Shown piece by piece: positions 34,490 to 43,977 of a stretch of 64,000 nt of DNA (positions within the stretch are counted from its first letter, which is position 1; each line of letters begins with the position of its first letter). This DNA comes from Alphaproteobacteria bacterium (GTDB lineage Bacteria > Pseudomonadota > Alphaproteobacteria > GCA-2731375): assembly GCA_016776605.1 (NCBI GenBank), contig JADHTB010000004.1:1-64000 (forward strand). Direction: 5' to 3'. Position numbers and translations under genes: made by a program. The notes under the pieces were generated by a model that worked only from the letters and a program-made list of their open reading frames with translations, did no database searches and was not told where the DNA came from.

Positions 34490-35650
34490 TTAGTCGTAAA
34501 TTACGTGCGGTAAAAACCTTGAGCTGTCTTTGGTAATGGGAGAGTTGTCTTCGCGGATGCCAATACCACAGGGCTGGCTGGCCACAAGCCATGAACCGAT
34601 AACCGTGTGGTTCCCTTCAAATACGGGCAGCGGGTGCAAGGCCTGAACAACAAAGCCTTCCTTGCCATACGGGCCTTCAACAGACAACGGCGCATCACCG
34701 GGACGGACCATTTCCACATTGGCCCCTTCACGCGATAACAGGGGCTTGCGCACATAGCCGCCTGCAAGATTTGCGGTCCGCGGGTCGTCAGCAAAATACG
34801 CCGGCAATAGGTTCGGATGACCTTCGAACATTTCCCAAAGCAGCGGGAGCAATCCCTTGTTGGAAAGGATTGCGCGCCATGCAGGCTCAATAAAAGTCAC
34901 ACCGCTTTGTGGTACCGACTGGCCGAAGTCATCCGCCATCATCCATTCCCACGGATACAACTTGAACAGGTTCCGGATGCCCATGTCTTCGCGGTCGGTA
35001 AAATGGCCATTGCCATCGATGCCAATATTTTCCATGTGCAGAAAGGTCGTCTCAAGACCGGCCTGGACCGCGCACTCTTGGATGTAACGCACCGTTCCTT
35101 CATCTTCTGCACTGCCCTCACAGGATGCCAGATGAAGTCGGCCATCGATCTCAAAATTCTGAAAGGCCTGGACCATTTTTTCGTGGATGGAATTGAATTG
35201 ATCGCAGCCTGGCGGAATGATCTCCCGCTCCATGGCCTGTTCCAGCCAGAGCCATTGAAATGCCGAGCTTTCGTAAAGCGCGGTCGGTGTATCGGCGTTG
35301 TATTCCAGAAGTTTGGCCGGATCGCTTCCGTCATAGGAAAAATCAAGACGGCCATACAGATTTTTGTCCCGGTTTAGCCAACTGCCCCTGATATAATCCC
35401 AAAAGTTTTCCGGGATCGCCAATCTGGCCATGACCTGCTCATCTTCGACGGCACGGGAAACAACATCGAAGCACATGCTCTCAATAACAGCGCTGGGGTC
35501 TTCAATGTCATCTTCAATCTGTTGCATGGTGAAGCGGTAACAGGCCGTCTCGTCCCAATAGGGATCACCGTGCATGGTATGAAAGTCAAACCCCAGCGCT
35601 TCTGCCTGAGCCTTCCAGTCATCGCGCGCCTCAATTTCAATTCGCTTCAT
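34490..35650 (-). CDS. ygiC: glutathionylspermidine-synthase-like ATP-grasp enzyme (YgiC family)
   Basis: 386 aa, matching the YgiC/YjfC group that carries only the C-terminal synthetase half of Gsp synthase. Typical segments: ARDDWKAQAEALGFDFHTMH, YWDETACYRFT, LEYNADTPTALYESSAFQWL (substrate side), GSAEDEGTVRYIQECA, KLYPWEWMMADDFG and YVRKPLLSREGANVEMV. These are ATP-dependent peptide-bond-forming ligases whose native substrate is unknown. It lies 11 nt downstream of ygiB, the conserved gene pair. Confidence 0.93.
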   Translation of the reverse strand: MKRIEIEARDDWKAQAEALGFDFHTMHGDPYWDETACYRFTMQQIEDDIEDPSAVIESMCFDVVSRAVEDEQVMARLAIPENFWDYIRGSWLNRDKNLYGRLDFSYDGSDPAKLLEYNADTPTALYESSAFQWLWLEQAMEREIIPPGCDQFNSIHEKMVQAFQNFEIDGRLHLASCEGSAEDEGTVRYIQECAVQAGLETTFLHMENIGIDGNGHFTDREDMGIRNLFKLYPWEWMMADDFGQSVPQSGVTFIEPAWRAILSNKGLLPLLWEMFEGHPNLLPAYFADDPRTANLAGGYVRKPLLSREGANVEMVRPGDAPLSVEGPYGKEGFVVQALHPLPVFEGNHTVIGSWLVASQPCGIGIREDNSPITKDSSRFLPHVIYD

Positions 35651-35661
35651 AACTGTCGCAA

Positions 35662-36222
35662 TCAGCCGCCATAGCTGCGAAATCTTCTGGTTGTTCTAGT
35701 GGCTGTCGCGCCAAAACCACCCCGGCGAATTGTACTGGTTTTGGTTGAGGGTGCCCGGGCCACATTGGAAGCCACTTTTCTAATACCGGTCTTGCCCGAG
35801 ATTTTCTGATTGTCGCCCGTGCGGAAACTCTTTGGATCATCGGCCGAGCGATAGAGCGGTTGGGATGTCATGCGGGCCCCACCCCGGGAGCCGCCACTGA
35901 GCACACTACCCATCATGTAGCCCATCATCATCGGCATAAACACACCACCACCACTGGAGGTCCTTTGTGGCGCTACCTCACATTGCTTTGCCCCGAAGTC
36001 TACTTCACAATCAGCAGTCGACGTGTATTTGGGGGCCACCCGAATATGCTCGGCCTGTGCCGCCTTGAAACTGGTCTCGCAAGCGTTCTGATCGAAGCCA
36101 TCCTGCCTTGCACATTGTTCTGTATTCTCGAATACCGCAACATCCTGAGGCTCGTCACAAGCCACCAATGTCAGGGCGGTTGCGCCCATCAAAAACAGTT
36201 TCAGGGATTTTGATCGCTTCAT
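35662..36222 (-). CDS. ygiB: YgiB-family (DUF1190) lipoprotein
   Basis: 186 aa. The leader ends in LTLVACDEP, a lipobox with the acylated Cys at about 21. The mature part follows YgiB: VAPKYTSTADCEVDFGAKQC, the central VFMPMMMGYMMG glycine/methionine segment, then a basic Ser/Thr/Gly-rich tail ending RRGGFGATA. Localises to an envelope membrane; molecular role unknown. Operon partner of ygiC. Confidence 0.92.
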   Translation of the reverse strand: MKRSKSLKLFLMGATALTLVACDEPQDVAVFENTEQCARQDGFDQNACETSFKAAQAEHIRVAPKYTSTADCEVDFGAKQCEVAPQRTSSGGGVFMPMMMGYMMGSVLSGGSRGGARMTSQPLYRSADDPKSFRTGDNQKISGKTGIRKVASNVARAPSTKTSTIRRGGFGATATRTTRRFRSYGG

Positions 36223-36255
36223 AATAAAGGCTTCCGGTTGTTCAGGTGAAACGGG

Positions 36256-36837
36256 CTATTTCTTGACGAACTCCGTCAGGATAACAATTTGCTGACCATT
36301 GATACGGCCTTCGATCTGTAAGGCGTTGTCCGCCACCAGTGAAATATTGCGCACGACAGTACCGCGTTTGGCCGTGAAGTTAGCTCCCTTTACGTTCAGG
36401 TCCTTGATCAGGGAGACAGTATCACCAGCGACCAGCTGCGCACTGTTACTGTCCAGATGGCGAACCGTATCATCGTCATCGCCACTGATATCGGCAAGGC
36501 CCGCCCCGGCCCAGGCCAGCACATCATCTTCCAAATGGACCATGTCCAACAGATCGGCTGCCCAGGTCTCAGACCCAAGGCGTTTAAGCATGCGCCATGC
36601 CATCACCTGCACCGCAGGCACTTGGCTCCACATGCTGTCATTCAGGCAACGCCAATGATGCACGTCAACCGTGTCGGGGTTTTCGGCCTGTTCACGACAG
36701 GTCTTGCAGATCAACACGCATTTATCTTCGTTGCCATCGGAGCCTGGCGGCACATCGAAAACTCCGAGATCCTGCGATGCCGCGCACAATTCGCACACAT
36801 TTCCGCTACGCGCCTGCAATTCAGTTTCGGTACTCAT
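36256..36837 (-). CDS. PhnA-domain zinc-ribbon protein
   Basis: 193 aa. N-terminal zinc-ribbon cysteines CELCAAS and CKTCREQ, central HHWRCLNDSMWSQVPAVQVM, and the C-terminal PhnA/YjdM module DSNSAQLVAGDTVSLIKDLN, VKGANFTAKRGTVVRNI. The family was once linked to phosphonate use, but no phosphonate genes are adjacent. It sits 33 nt upstream of ygiB and may be in the same transcription unit. Confidence 0.9.
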   Translation of the reverse strand: MSTETELQARSGNVCELCAASQDLGVFDVPPGSDGNEDKCVLICKTCREQAENPDTVDVHHWRCLNDSMWSQVPAVQVMAWRMLKRLGSETWAADLLDMVHLEDDVLAWAGAGLADISGDDDDTVRHLDSNSAQLVAGDTVSLIKDLNVKGANFTAKRGTVVRNISLVADNALQIEGRINGQQIVILTEFVKK

Positions 36838-37005
36838 TTCGCGGAATTCTCAACTTTGGAGGCATCTGTTTCAACAATGAGGGCAACCTACAATCAATCG
36901 CGTGCCGTGGCCATGAAGATCAGAACCCTTGTGGCGAAACAGGCGTCAGGCCGGCGCGGTGTTCGCGCGGGGGGGCCGTTGGGTTAAACCGTCTGTCCCA
37001 TTGCT

Positions 37006-37431
37006 TCAATCGTGGTGCGCTTCTATCAGGCCCTTTTGCATTAGGAACGATTTCACTTTCGGGTCCTCGCCGATTGCGTCCTCGAGGAAAATCCAGATTG
37101 CCGTGCGCAGAAACTGCTCCTTCATTTTGCCGGTGTATTTTCGCATTTTCGCGGCGTCCCCGAATTTCCTGGCCTGAGCGATCAGATCAGCATGATGTTC
37201 TGCATGCGCCTCCGTGTCGGGAAAATCAAAGCCCCGCAACATCTCCATTTCGGCGGTACAATGGCTTTCAAAGGCACCGGCAAAAGCCTCGAACCGGGCC
37301 GCGAATTGCCCCGCGCTGGCGCTCTCGGGCAGGGAAACCATGTCATTGAAAAGCGCAACCAAGTGACGATGATCATCATCAATCGGTGCATATCCAAGCA
37401 GCAAGTCGCCGGGCATCTCAAACCGTTTCAT
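37006..37431 (-). CDS. hemerythrin-like protein with altered last ligand
   Basis: 141 aa, four-helix bundle. Diiron ligands H21 (IDDDHRHL), H57 and E61 (HCTAE), H76 and H80 (HAEHH) are in place. The last helix reads WIFLEDAIGED: the position of the usual HxxxxD (HI...D) carries E117 and E122. One His ligand is thus replaced by carboxylate, which would move the site toward ferritin-like or oxidase-like chemistry. Cytosolic O2, NO or iron sensing are known roles for bacteriohemerythrins. Confidence 0.88.
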   Translation of the reverse strand: MKRFEMPGDLLLGYAPIDDDHRHLVALFNDMVSLPESASAGQFAARFEAFAGAFESHCTAEMEMLRGFDFPDTEAHAEHHADLIAQARKFGDAAKMRKYTGKMKEQFLRTAIWIFLEDAIGEDPKVKSFLMQKGLIEAHHD

Positions 37432-37747
37432 CTATTCCCTCCAAAAATCAGGATAGTGCAGCGGTGTGTCTAAAAATTCGATCACGAGCGCCGAGGGCGC
37501 GGAAAATGTCACAAAAAGCGGCGGCAAATGCGGTCGCCTTTGACGTGCCCGCAATTTATCCACAGGCTTATACATAATACGTGAGGATATTATGTAAAGG
37601 TAATGCTTGTCAACCGAGAATAGTTTTCATTTAATTACAGTCACACGACACAACACGACACGTCGTCACCCTCGGGCGTCGCGTCGCGGAGACCCGGGGC
37701 TGCGAAACGGCGTTCGGGTCTGAATTTTTCCGCCGCGGGGCCGGCCG
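37432..37747. other. 316-bp gap between hemerythrin and heparinase genes
   Basis: No gene. Contains one perfect DnaA-box-like 9-mer TTATCCACA at 37556-37564 and a run of short cacgaca-type repeats near 37640-37670. The 3' end of the heparinase gene follows. Nothing else supported. Confidence 0.45.
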
Positions 37748-40138
37748 CTAGCTGCCGCCGCCCGTTTGCCGCCGGGCCCCCATGGCATCGATTACAAGGT
37801 CTTGCCCGTCGAGGCTGAGGTTGTAGCCGCCGCCTTTGCGCGCCGTCACCCCCGCGATGGCCGTTGGGGCGCAATCCACCGTCATCAGGGCCAGAAACTG
37901 CGCCGCCCTGGTCGCCGCCGTAGTGGTGAAGGCGCCGTGCCACTGGGCCGGATAGTCGGCGATTTTTTCGTCCGGTGCCGCGCTGAAGCGGTCATTCTGG
38001 GAAAACTGCGTGGCCGGGCCGGCGATCATTTCAATGCACAACGAAGCCGGCCAGTTGCTGATGCCGATGGCGTTCGAGCGATAATGCAGCATCTCGTTCC
38101 TGGCATGAATATTCCACTCCCAACGCCGGGGCTGGTTGGCCTCTACCTGATCATAGACCAGGATAACATTGGGCCGCAGATAGGCCAGGGTGCGCAGGGC
38201 CTTGCGCGTGCCGTTACCATAGGCACGGGCCGCATCCCCGACCACGAAGTCGATATCCGCCCCGTCCGAAAACGCCACGGTGCGGCCCCTGGCCGACATC
38301 GTATTGATCGGCTGCCCCCGTCCGCCATCATAGGTAATGGCGTTCTTGGACTTGCTTTGCCGGCTCCACTGGTTGTGATGGTCGGAACCGTAGAAATCAT
38401 AATAGCCCGAGGAAATAGCCAGACGGCGGCCCCGTGAATGAACCACGAAACTGTTCTGGGCCGCCTGGGAATGATTGAAGGAACCATAGGGGGAGGACAG
38501 GAAATAGACCGACGTGCGTTTTGGGTTATCCAGATCGCTGTGCATGGCGGTCCAGCCGATTGATGGGAAGTAGGCGGCATTTGGCACCGCGGGCAGGAGG
38601 GCGGTGGCTGGGGCGCCATAGGCTGCCGCCAAGGGGGCAAAAACCCAAGCCGGATTGCTGACCGCCGGGCCCCAGTCCCTGGCATATTGCCGGTAGGACG
38701 GCCGGCTCACCCGTTGGGCGTAAATATTCGCCAGGTGCCGCCAATTCGCGCTTCGGTCGTGTTCATGGCCGTCGCCGAACAGGTTGCCGGGGCTGCCCGT
38801 GGGCGCGAAATAACGCAAATATTGGCCGACCTCCTGCTGCCAGGCCGAACGCCGCGGCGCCAACCCCGTGGCCTGCTCCAGGATGTCGCCAAACCGCAAA
38901 TGGGCCGTCAGGTTCCAGCCGGCATATTCGAGGCTGTTGGCAAAGCCGCCATCGTCGCCGCCCCAGGGGTTATTCATGGCCAGATATACCGGCAGGGTGC
39001 GCAAAAACCAGCCGCGCGCCTCGGCGACGTCACCCGCCAGCAAGGCGGCGATGGACGCGATGGCGCCGGCATGGCGAAAGCCATGGGAATTGTAGGGCAT
39101 TCGGGCCAGCGGCAGGCGAACGCCGGCGATATAATGGTCGAACAAATCCCCGGTCCGGGTCACGATCGAGGCCAGCATGCGGGCGCGGTCCGCCTCTGCC
39201 CAATATTCGTGGGTCAGATCATACACCGTCGCCAGGGTAAGGGCGATTTCGCGGGAGATGCCATCGGCCGAATGCCGGCCGGTACTGCCCCGCGGGTGCC
39301 AGGCGGCCAGATGGCCGGCGCGGCGCATGGCCTCGTCCAGGTAGCGCCTATCCATGCTGCCGATCCAGACGTAGGCGGCAAATCGGGCCGCGGCGGCCTC
39401 GTGATAAACCACGCGGGCAATATCTTGGCCGGCCCGGCGTTTTTCATACAAATCCGTGATCTGGAACGTCGCCCTCGGCGGCTCCTCCCGCAGCGGCTGC
39501 CCTAGAAAACTAACATCGACCCGGCGGCGCAATGTCTCGAAGCCCTTGTGTCGACCGCCGGATTGGATCGCCAGCAACAGGCGGCGCCCGGCGGCGCCAT
39601 CAGGCATTATCCGCGGGCGGGCCTTGCCGCTGGCCCTTTCGAACAAGCCTTCAAATTCGGGCACCACGAAGGCATGGGCATTGCGCGGCACCATGAATTG
39701 GCGCCACGCGCTCCACGCCGTGGCGCCGCCGCTTTTTGGCCAGCCACGCAAGCGCCAGGCCTGGCGTCCCGGCGGCAGCGCGATTTCCGGAAATAGCCAG
39801 TTCTTTGACGCGATGCGGTGCAGTTCTCGACCATCGCTTAATTTGAGCGCCACCTCCCAAACCGACATCTTGCCGTCATGGGGCCAGCGAATGACCGGCG
39901 GCGATTGTTTCACCAAGGCGCCGTTGGCGGGATAGGGTTGCACCATCGTGGGTTCGGCCGGGGTCAGCCAGTCCAGGACCGGACGGACCGTATCGATGCC
40001 ACGCAGCAGCAGATAGGGGTCGGCGGCATCGGGCACCGCCTCGTCGGCCGATGCGCCAAGCGGCAACAGCGCCAGGCCGGCCAGCCAAAGCATATGCCGG
40101 CCCCGCAATCGCGCCCGCCCATTCCGCCGTGCAGTCAT
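37748..40138 (-). CDS. heparinase II/III-like polysaccharide lyase, exported
   Basis: 796 aa. A signal peptide (about 12-31, HMLWLAGLALLPLGASADEA) follows a basic start. Residues 50-170 look like a Fn3/Ig-type DUF4962 module (PANGALVKQSPPVIRWPHDG), residues 190-480 form an alpha/alpha toroid (YNSHGFRHAGAIASIAALLA, WGGDDGGFANSLEYAGWNLT) and the last 270 a heparinase II/III beta-sandwich (SPYGSFNHSQAAQNSFVVHS, SGYYDFYGSDHHNQWSRQSK). The NH-S and Y/H-rich motifs match alginate/heparin-type lyases. Cleaves an acidic polysaccharide; which one is unknown. Standing alone without a PUL. Confidence 0.9.
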   Translation of the reverse strand: MTARRNGRARLRGRHMLWLAGLALLPLGASADEAVPDAADPYLLLRGIDTVRPVLDWLTPAEPTMVQPYPANGALVKQSPPVIRWPHDGKMSVWEVALKLSDGRELHRIASKNWLFPEIALPPGRQAWRLRGWPKSGGATAWSAWRQFMVPRNAHAFVVPEFEGLFERASGKARPRIMPDGAAGRRLLLAIQSGGRHKGFETLRRRVDVSFLGQPLREEPPRATFQITDLYEKRRAGQDIARVVYHEAAAARFAAYVWIGSMDRRYLDEAMRRAGHLAAWHPRGSTGRHSADGISREIALTLATVYDLTHEYWAEADRARMLASIVTRTGDLFDHYIAGVRLPLARMPYNSHGFRHAGAIASIAALLAGDVAEARGWFLRTLPVYLAMNNPWGGDDGGFANSLEYAGWNLTAHLRFGDILEQATGLAPRRSAWQQEVGQYLRYFAPTGSPGNLFGDGHEHDRSANWRHLANIYAQRVSRPSYRQYARDWGPAVSNPAWVFAPLAAAYGAPATALLPAVPNAAYFPSIGWTAMHSDLDNPKRTSVYFLSSPYGSFNHSQAAQNSFVVHSRGRRLAISSGYYDFYGSDHHNQWSRQSKSKNAITYDGGRGQPINTMSARGRTVAFSDGADIDFVVGDAARAYGNGTRKALRTLAYLRPNVILVYDQVEANQPRRWEWNIHARNEMLHYRSNAIGISNWPASLCIEMIAGPATQFSQNDRFSAAPDEKIADYPAQWHGAFTTTAATRAAQFLALMTVDCAPTAIAGVTARKGGGYNLSLDGQDLVIDAMGARRQTGGGS

Positions 40139-40330
40139 TACAGTGAGTTCCTATTAGTACAGCTTGATATAACACAGAGAGGGTGGATGGAAACATCTTG
40201 ATCGTCGAACCCGCCGCCGGCAACAACAGGCCAGGAAAATGCCGTGGCTTCGAGGCACCCATTGCGGTATTGCTAAACAAACTTCAACTGCCGCGCTGCA
40301 ACCATGCAGCCATTATCCCGCGAGGTTCCC

Positions 40331-40804
40331 ATGACCGACGCCAATGTTCAGCTACTGCTCGACCGGGCCGATATCAGCCAGGTTATTCACACCTACGCCA
40401 CCGCCATCGATACCCGCGATTGGGATCTGCTGGCATCCTGCTTTACCGAGGACCTGGAGGCTGATTTCCGCTCTTTCGGCGGGCGCGAGGTGGTCACGGG
40501 CCGGGACACCTGGGTCGCCGCCATCAAAAGCACCATCGAAGGGCTGGACGCGACCCAGCATCTGACCGCCAATCATGTCATCCAGGTCGACGGCGATACG
40601 GGCAGGTTGATCGCCTACCTACAGGCGGTGCATCGCCTGAATGGGGCGAAAAGCGACCCGGAATATACCATTGGCGGCTATTACACCTGCGACATGGTAC
40701 GCGGCGGGGACGGCTGGCGCATGCGCCGCTATGCCCTGCAGGTCAGCTGGCACCGGGGCAACCGCGACATTCTGCGCCAGGCGCAACGCCGGCTGGCAAA
40801 GTAG
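40331..40804 (+). CDS. SnoaL/NTF2-like protein
   Basis: 157 aa from ATG 40331 behind gaggttccc. The NTF2/SnoaL fold is marked by ADISQVIHTYATAIDTRDWD, LLASCFTEDLEADF and the late strands YTIGGYYTCDMVRGGDGWRM. Such proteins include cyclases, dehydratases and isomerases; the aligned Asp/His in the first helix (D at about 14, H at 20) could be catalytic. No substrate. It precedes an MBL-fold gene by 12 nt. Confidence 0.88.
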   Translation: MTDANVQLLLDRADISQVIHTYATAIDTRDWDLLASCFTEDLEADFRSFGGREVVTGRDTWVAAIKSTIEGLDATQHLTANHVIQVDGDTGRLIAYLQAVHRLNGAKSDPEYTIGGYYTCDMVRGGDGWRMRRYALQVSWHRGNRDILRQAQRRLAK

Positions 40805-40816
40805 AGGCGCCAGAAC

Positions 40817-41464
40817 ATGAAAGCCGTCGTCGTCCCGGTTACACCGTTCCAGCAAAATTGCACCGTCATCTGGTGTGAGGAAACCATGGCCGGCGCCGTG
40901 GTTGATCCCGGCGGCGATCTGGATCAGATCCAAAAAGCCATCGAAGAGCAGGGCGTCAAGGTGGAAAAAATCCTGGTCACCCATGGCCACATGGATCACG
41001 CGGGCGGCGTCGCCGAACTGGCCAAACGCCTGGGCGTGCCCATCGAAGGTCCCCATGAGGACGACCAGTTCCTGATCGACGGCCTGGCGGAATCGGGCGC
41101 CAAATACGGTCTTACCGAAGCCCGCCCCTTTACCCCCACACGCTGGCTGCACAATGGCGATACGGTTACTTTCGGCAACGAGAGCATGACCGTGCGCCAT
41201 TGTCCCGGCCACACGCCAGGCCATATCATCTTTCATGATGCCAGGGCCAAGGTGGCGTTGGTGGGTGATGTGTTATTCCAGGGTTCCGTGGGCCGTACCG
41301 ACCTGCCCCAGGGCGATCATGAGACCTTGATCCGCTCCATCCGAGAACAACTTTGGCCCCTGGGCGATGCCACCACCTTCGTTTCCGGTCACGGCCCCCT
41401 GTCCACCTTCGGCCAGGAGCGGCAATCCAACCCCTTCGTCGCCGACCATCTGTTCGCCGACTAG
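40817..41464 (+). CDS. glyoxalase-II-like MBL-fold hydrolase
   Basis: 215 aa. Zinc site THGHMDHAGG (HxHxDH), then CPGHTPGHIIFH and ALVGDVLFQGSVGRTD with later ligands and SGHGPLSTFGQE at the C-terminus. The short length fits the YcbL/single-domain glyoxalase II group that hydrolyses thioesters such as S-lactoylglutathione. Its TAG stop is the first triplet of a palindromic repeat that also ends the convergent gene. Confidence 0.9.
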   Translation: MKAVVVPVTPFQQNCTVIWCEETMAGAVVDPGGDLDQIQKAIEEQGVKVEKILVTHGHMDHAGGVAELAKRLGVPIEGPHEDDQFLIDGLAESGAKYGLTEARPFTPTRWLHNGDTVTFGNESMTVRHCPGHTPGHIIFHDARAKVALVGDVLFQGSVGRTDLPQGDHETLIRSIREQLWPLGDATTFVSGHGPLSTFGQERQSNPFVADHLFAD

Positions 41465-41494
41465 AGCAGTTCCGGAATATTCTGAACCGCTCTA
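41462..41494. repeat. short REP-like palindrome filling a convergent junction
   Basis: TAGAGCAGTTC ... GAACCGCTCTA, an imperfect palindrome. The first TAG is the stop of the forward MBL gene; the last three bases, read on the reverse strand, are the TAG stop of the PPOX gene. The whole 27-bp intergenic space is this element. Same termini as the 103-bp elements at 47552 and 63104. Confidence 0.8.
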
Positions 41495-41932
41495 ACCTCG
41501 CTTGGCGTAATCCACGGTCAGCCAGCGTTCCGGCGTGACGAAAACCTTGATGGCGTTGCCGCGGGCGTAGCTTTCGGTCAGGCCGGCGGCATAGTCGGTG
41601 CCGCCCTGTTCGCCCAGATAGCGTTGCGCCATGGGTTGTAGATCGCCCAATAGATCCGACGGCTGAATGGCGGAGACCGGCCCCTCGACCGAAACATAGC
41701 TGTACGGCGAATTGGTTTCCTGCACCAACAGGCTGACCCGGCCGCCCAGGTGCAGTAATTGGCCCTTGCGCGCCGTGCTTTGGGTCAGGAACCACAGATC
41801 ACCCCCCGGTTCGTAGTCATACCAGACCGGGCTGCTCAGCGGCCCCCGCTCGCCTTCCGGTATGGCAAGAACCCCGACGCGCGCCGCCGCCAGAAACGCC
41901 TCGCGCTCCGCCTTGGTCATATTAAAAGCCAT
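41492..41932 (-). CDS. pyridoxamine-5'-phosphate-oxidase-family flavoprotein
   Basis: 146 aa of the PPOX split-barrel type: ARVGVLAIPEGERGPLSSPV, WYDYEPGGDLWFLTQ, KGQLLHLGGRVSLLVQ, YVSVEGPVSAI and the C-terminal VTPERWLTVDYAK. These small FMN (or F420/heme) proteins reduce or oxidise small molecules; the Tyr/Trp-rich C-terminus resembles the TIGR03618-type group. Ends in the shared palindrome. Confidence 0.85.
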   Translation of the reverse strand: MAFNMTKAEREAFLAAARVGVLAIPEGERGPLSSPVWYDYEPGGDLWFLTQSTARKGQLLHLGGRVSLLVQETNSPYSYVSVEGPVSAIQPSDLLGDLQPMAQRYLGEQGGTDYAAGLTESYARGNAIKVFVTPERWLTVDYAKRG

Positions 41933-41952
41933 TTCTATCTCCCCGATTTGCT

Positions 41953-42909
41953 CTAACCATTCTCATCCGGCAGGCGGCCCCGGTCATGGGGGCTATCGAA
42001 GTCCAGTTCCGGGCCCATCGGCACGATGCCGAACGGATTGATGGCGGTGTGGCTGCCGTAATAATGCTGCTTGGTACGGGGAATGTCGACGGTTCCGGCA
42101 ATGCCGGGCCATTGATATAGTTCGCGCAGATAGTTCGACAGATTGGGGAAGTCCTCGATCCGCTGGCGATTGCATTTGAAGTGCCCCACATAAACCGCGT
42201 CGAAACGCACCAGGGTCGCGAACAGCCGCCAATCAGCCTCGGTGATGCGGGGGCCGGTCAAATAGCGTTGTCCGCCCAGGCGCGCTTCCATTTCGTCCAG
42301 GGCCTGGAACAGCACGGCAAAAACCCCTTCGTAGGCTTCCTGGGTGGTAGCAAAGCCGGCCTTGTAAACCCCATTATTGATGTTGTTGTAAACGACATCG
42401 TTCACCGCATCGATCTCGGCGCGCAGATGTTCGGGATACAGGTCGGGGATCTGCTTCGTGGCGAAGCCGTCAAAGGCGCTATTGAGCATGCGGATGATCT
42501 CGGATGATTCATTATTGACGATGGTGCGCGCCTTTTTGTCCCACAGAACAGGGACCGAGCAGCGCCCCGAATAATCCGGCGCCGCCTGGGCATAGATTTG
42601 ATGGGTATATTTGGCCCCCGTAACCGGATCGCCGCCAGCCATCAATTCCCAGCCGTTTTCCAGCATCAAGGGTTCTACATAGGCTACGGATATGACCGCC
42701 TCCAAGCCCTTCAGGGCGCGGACGATAAGGGTCCGATGAGCCCAGGGACAGGCGTGCGCCACAATCAGATGATAGCGCCCGGCCTCGGCCGGGAAGTCGG
42801 CATCGCCAATCGAATGGTGAAAGGCGGTGTTGGCGCGGACATAGCTGCCCTTGCTGTTACGCCCGGCGAAATCCTGTTGCTGCCATTTTCCCTGCACCAT
42901 GATGCCCAT
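41953..42909 (-). CDS. Xi-class glutathione transferase (glutathionyl-hydroquinone reductase)
   Basis: 318 aa from ATG 42909 behind agggag; an extension to 43041 is unsupported. YHLIVAHACPWAHRTLIVRA has the catalytic Cys of CPWAHR that defines Xi-class GSTs, VPVLWDKKARTIVNNESSEI binds the glutathione gamma-glutamyl part, and DLYPEHLRAEIDAVNDVVYN and ITEADWRLFATLVRFDAVY complete the class signature. These enzymes reductively remove glutathione from GS-hydroquinones. Divergent from a LysR gene that probably controls it. Confidence 0.95.
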   Translation of the reverse strand: MGIMVQGKWQQQDFAGRNSKGSYVRANTAFHHSIGDADFPAEAGRYHLIVAHACPWAHRTLIVRALKGLEAVISVAYVEPLMLENGWELMAGGDPVTGAKYTHQIYAQAAPDYSGRCSVPVLWDKKARTIVNNESSEIIRMLNSAFDGFATKQIPDLYPEHLRAEIDAVNDVVYNNINNGVYKAGFATTQEAYEGVFAVLFQALDEMEARLGGQRYLTGPRITEADWRLFATLVRFDAVYVGHFKCNRQRIEDFPNLSNYLRELYQWPGIAGTVDIPRTKQHYYGSHTAINPFGIVPMGPELDFDSPHDRGRLPDENG

Positions 42910-43064
42910 GACCGTTCTCCCTTGCTGCTGCTTTCCCTGCCAACCTACCGCCGATAGAGGCCGTGAACCAGTGCGGGAAGATGCACAATATTGTTCATTA
43001 CAGGAAACAAAACTGCTATCTAGCGTGTCACTGTTTCCCAAAAATCAGATCGAGAACAGTCAAC

Positions 43065-43970
43065 ATGGACAATCTGAGCGAAATGGCGGTGTTTGCCAAG
43101 GTTGTGCAGCAACGCAGCTTCACCGCCGCCGCCCAGGCCCTGGGCCTGTCCAAATCCGCTGTTTCCAAACAGATCGGACGGCTGGAGGATCGCCTGGGCG
43201 CACGTCTGTTAAACCGCACCACGCGCAAGCTGTCACTGACCGAGGTTGGCGCGGTGTTCTATGAACGCTGTGCCCGGATCGTGGAAGAGGCGCAGACGGC
43301 GGTGGACGAGGTCGGCAGCATGGCGGCGGTGCCACGAGGCCGGTTGCGGGTGAACGCGCCGATGACATTCGGCACCTTGCATCTGGGCCCGGTGATCGCC
43401 GATTTCCTGGCCGCCCATGACCAGATCGACCTGGACTTGGTGATGGACGACCGTTTCGCCGATCTGGTGGACGAAGGCTTTGATGTCGCCATCCGGATCG
43501 CCGCTTTAGTGGACAGTTCACTGATCGTCCGCCGGCTGGCCCCCTCGCGCGCGGTGCTTTGTGCCGCGCCGGACTATTTACTGCGCCACGGGACACCGGA
43601 AAAACCCGAGGATCTGCGCCAGCATAATTGTTTTGGCTATCTCTACCGCGCCTCCGGCCCGGACTGGGTCCTCAACGGCGCCAAGGGGCCGGTCTCGATC
43701 CCGCTGCGCGGCAATCTGCGCGCCAACAACGGTGAAGTGTTGCGCGACGCGGCCGTGGCCGGCGCCGGCATTGTCGCCCTGCCGAGCTTTATCGTCGGCG
43801 GGGATCTGCGGCGCGGTGCATTGGTTGAGCTGATGCCGGAATGCGTACCCCAGACCCACGCCATCTATGCGGCCTATCCCCATCGCCGCCACCTGGCGCC
43901 GAAGGTCCGCGCCTTTGTCGACTTCCTGGCCGCGCGCTTTGGCCCCGAGCCCTATTGGGACTTACCCTGA
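43065..43970 (+). CDS. LysR-family transcriptional regulator
   Basis: 301 aa from ATG 43065 (MDNLSEMAVFAKVVQQRSFT); a 34-residue extension in frame has no ribosome site. Winged HTH at 14-60: AAAQALGLSKSAVSKQIGRL, then RLGARLLNRTTRKLSLTE. The remainder is a periplasmic-binding-like effector domain of the CrgA/DsdC size class. It reads away from the glutathionyl-hydroquinone reductase gene across a 155-bp gap, the usual layout for a LysR target. Confidence 0.94.
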   Translation: MDNLSEMAVFAKVVQQRSFTAAAQALGLSKSAVSKQIGRLEDRLGARLLNRTTRKLSLTEVGAVFYERCARIVEEAQTAVDEVGSMAAVPRGRLRVNAPMTFGTLHLGPVIADFLAAHDQIDLDLVMDDRFADLVDEGFDVAIRIAALVDSSLIVRRLAPSRAVLCAAPDYLLRHGTPEKPEDLRQHNCFGYLYRASGPDWVLNGAKGPVSIPLRGNLRANNGEVLRDAAVAGAGIVALPSFIVGGDLRRGALVELMPECVPQTHAIYAAYPHRRHLAPKVRAFVDFLAARFGPEPYWDLP

Positions 43971-43977
43971 CCCGGCC

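Noticed and set aside
37556..37564. Perfect DnaA-box 9-mer as part of an origin
   Set aside because: Only one box, no AT-rich unwinding element and no dnaA, parAB or gidA nearby; a single 9-mer is expected by chance at this scale.
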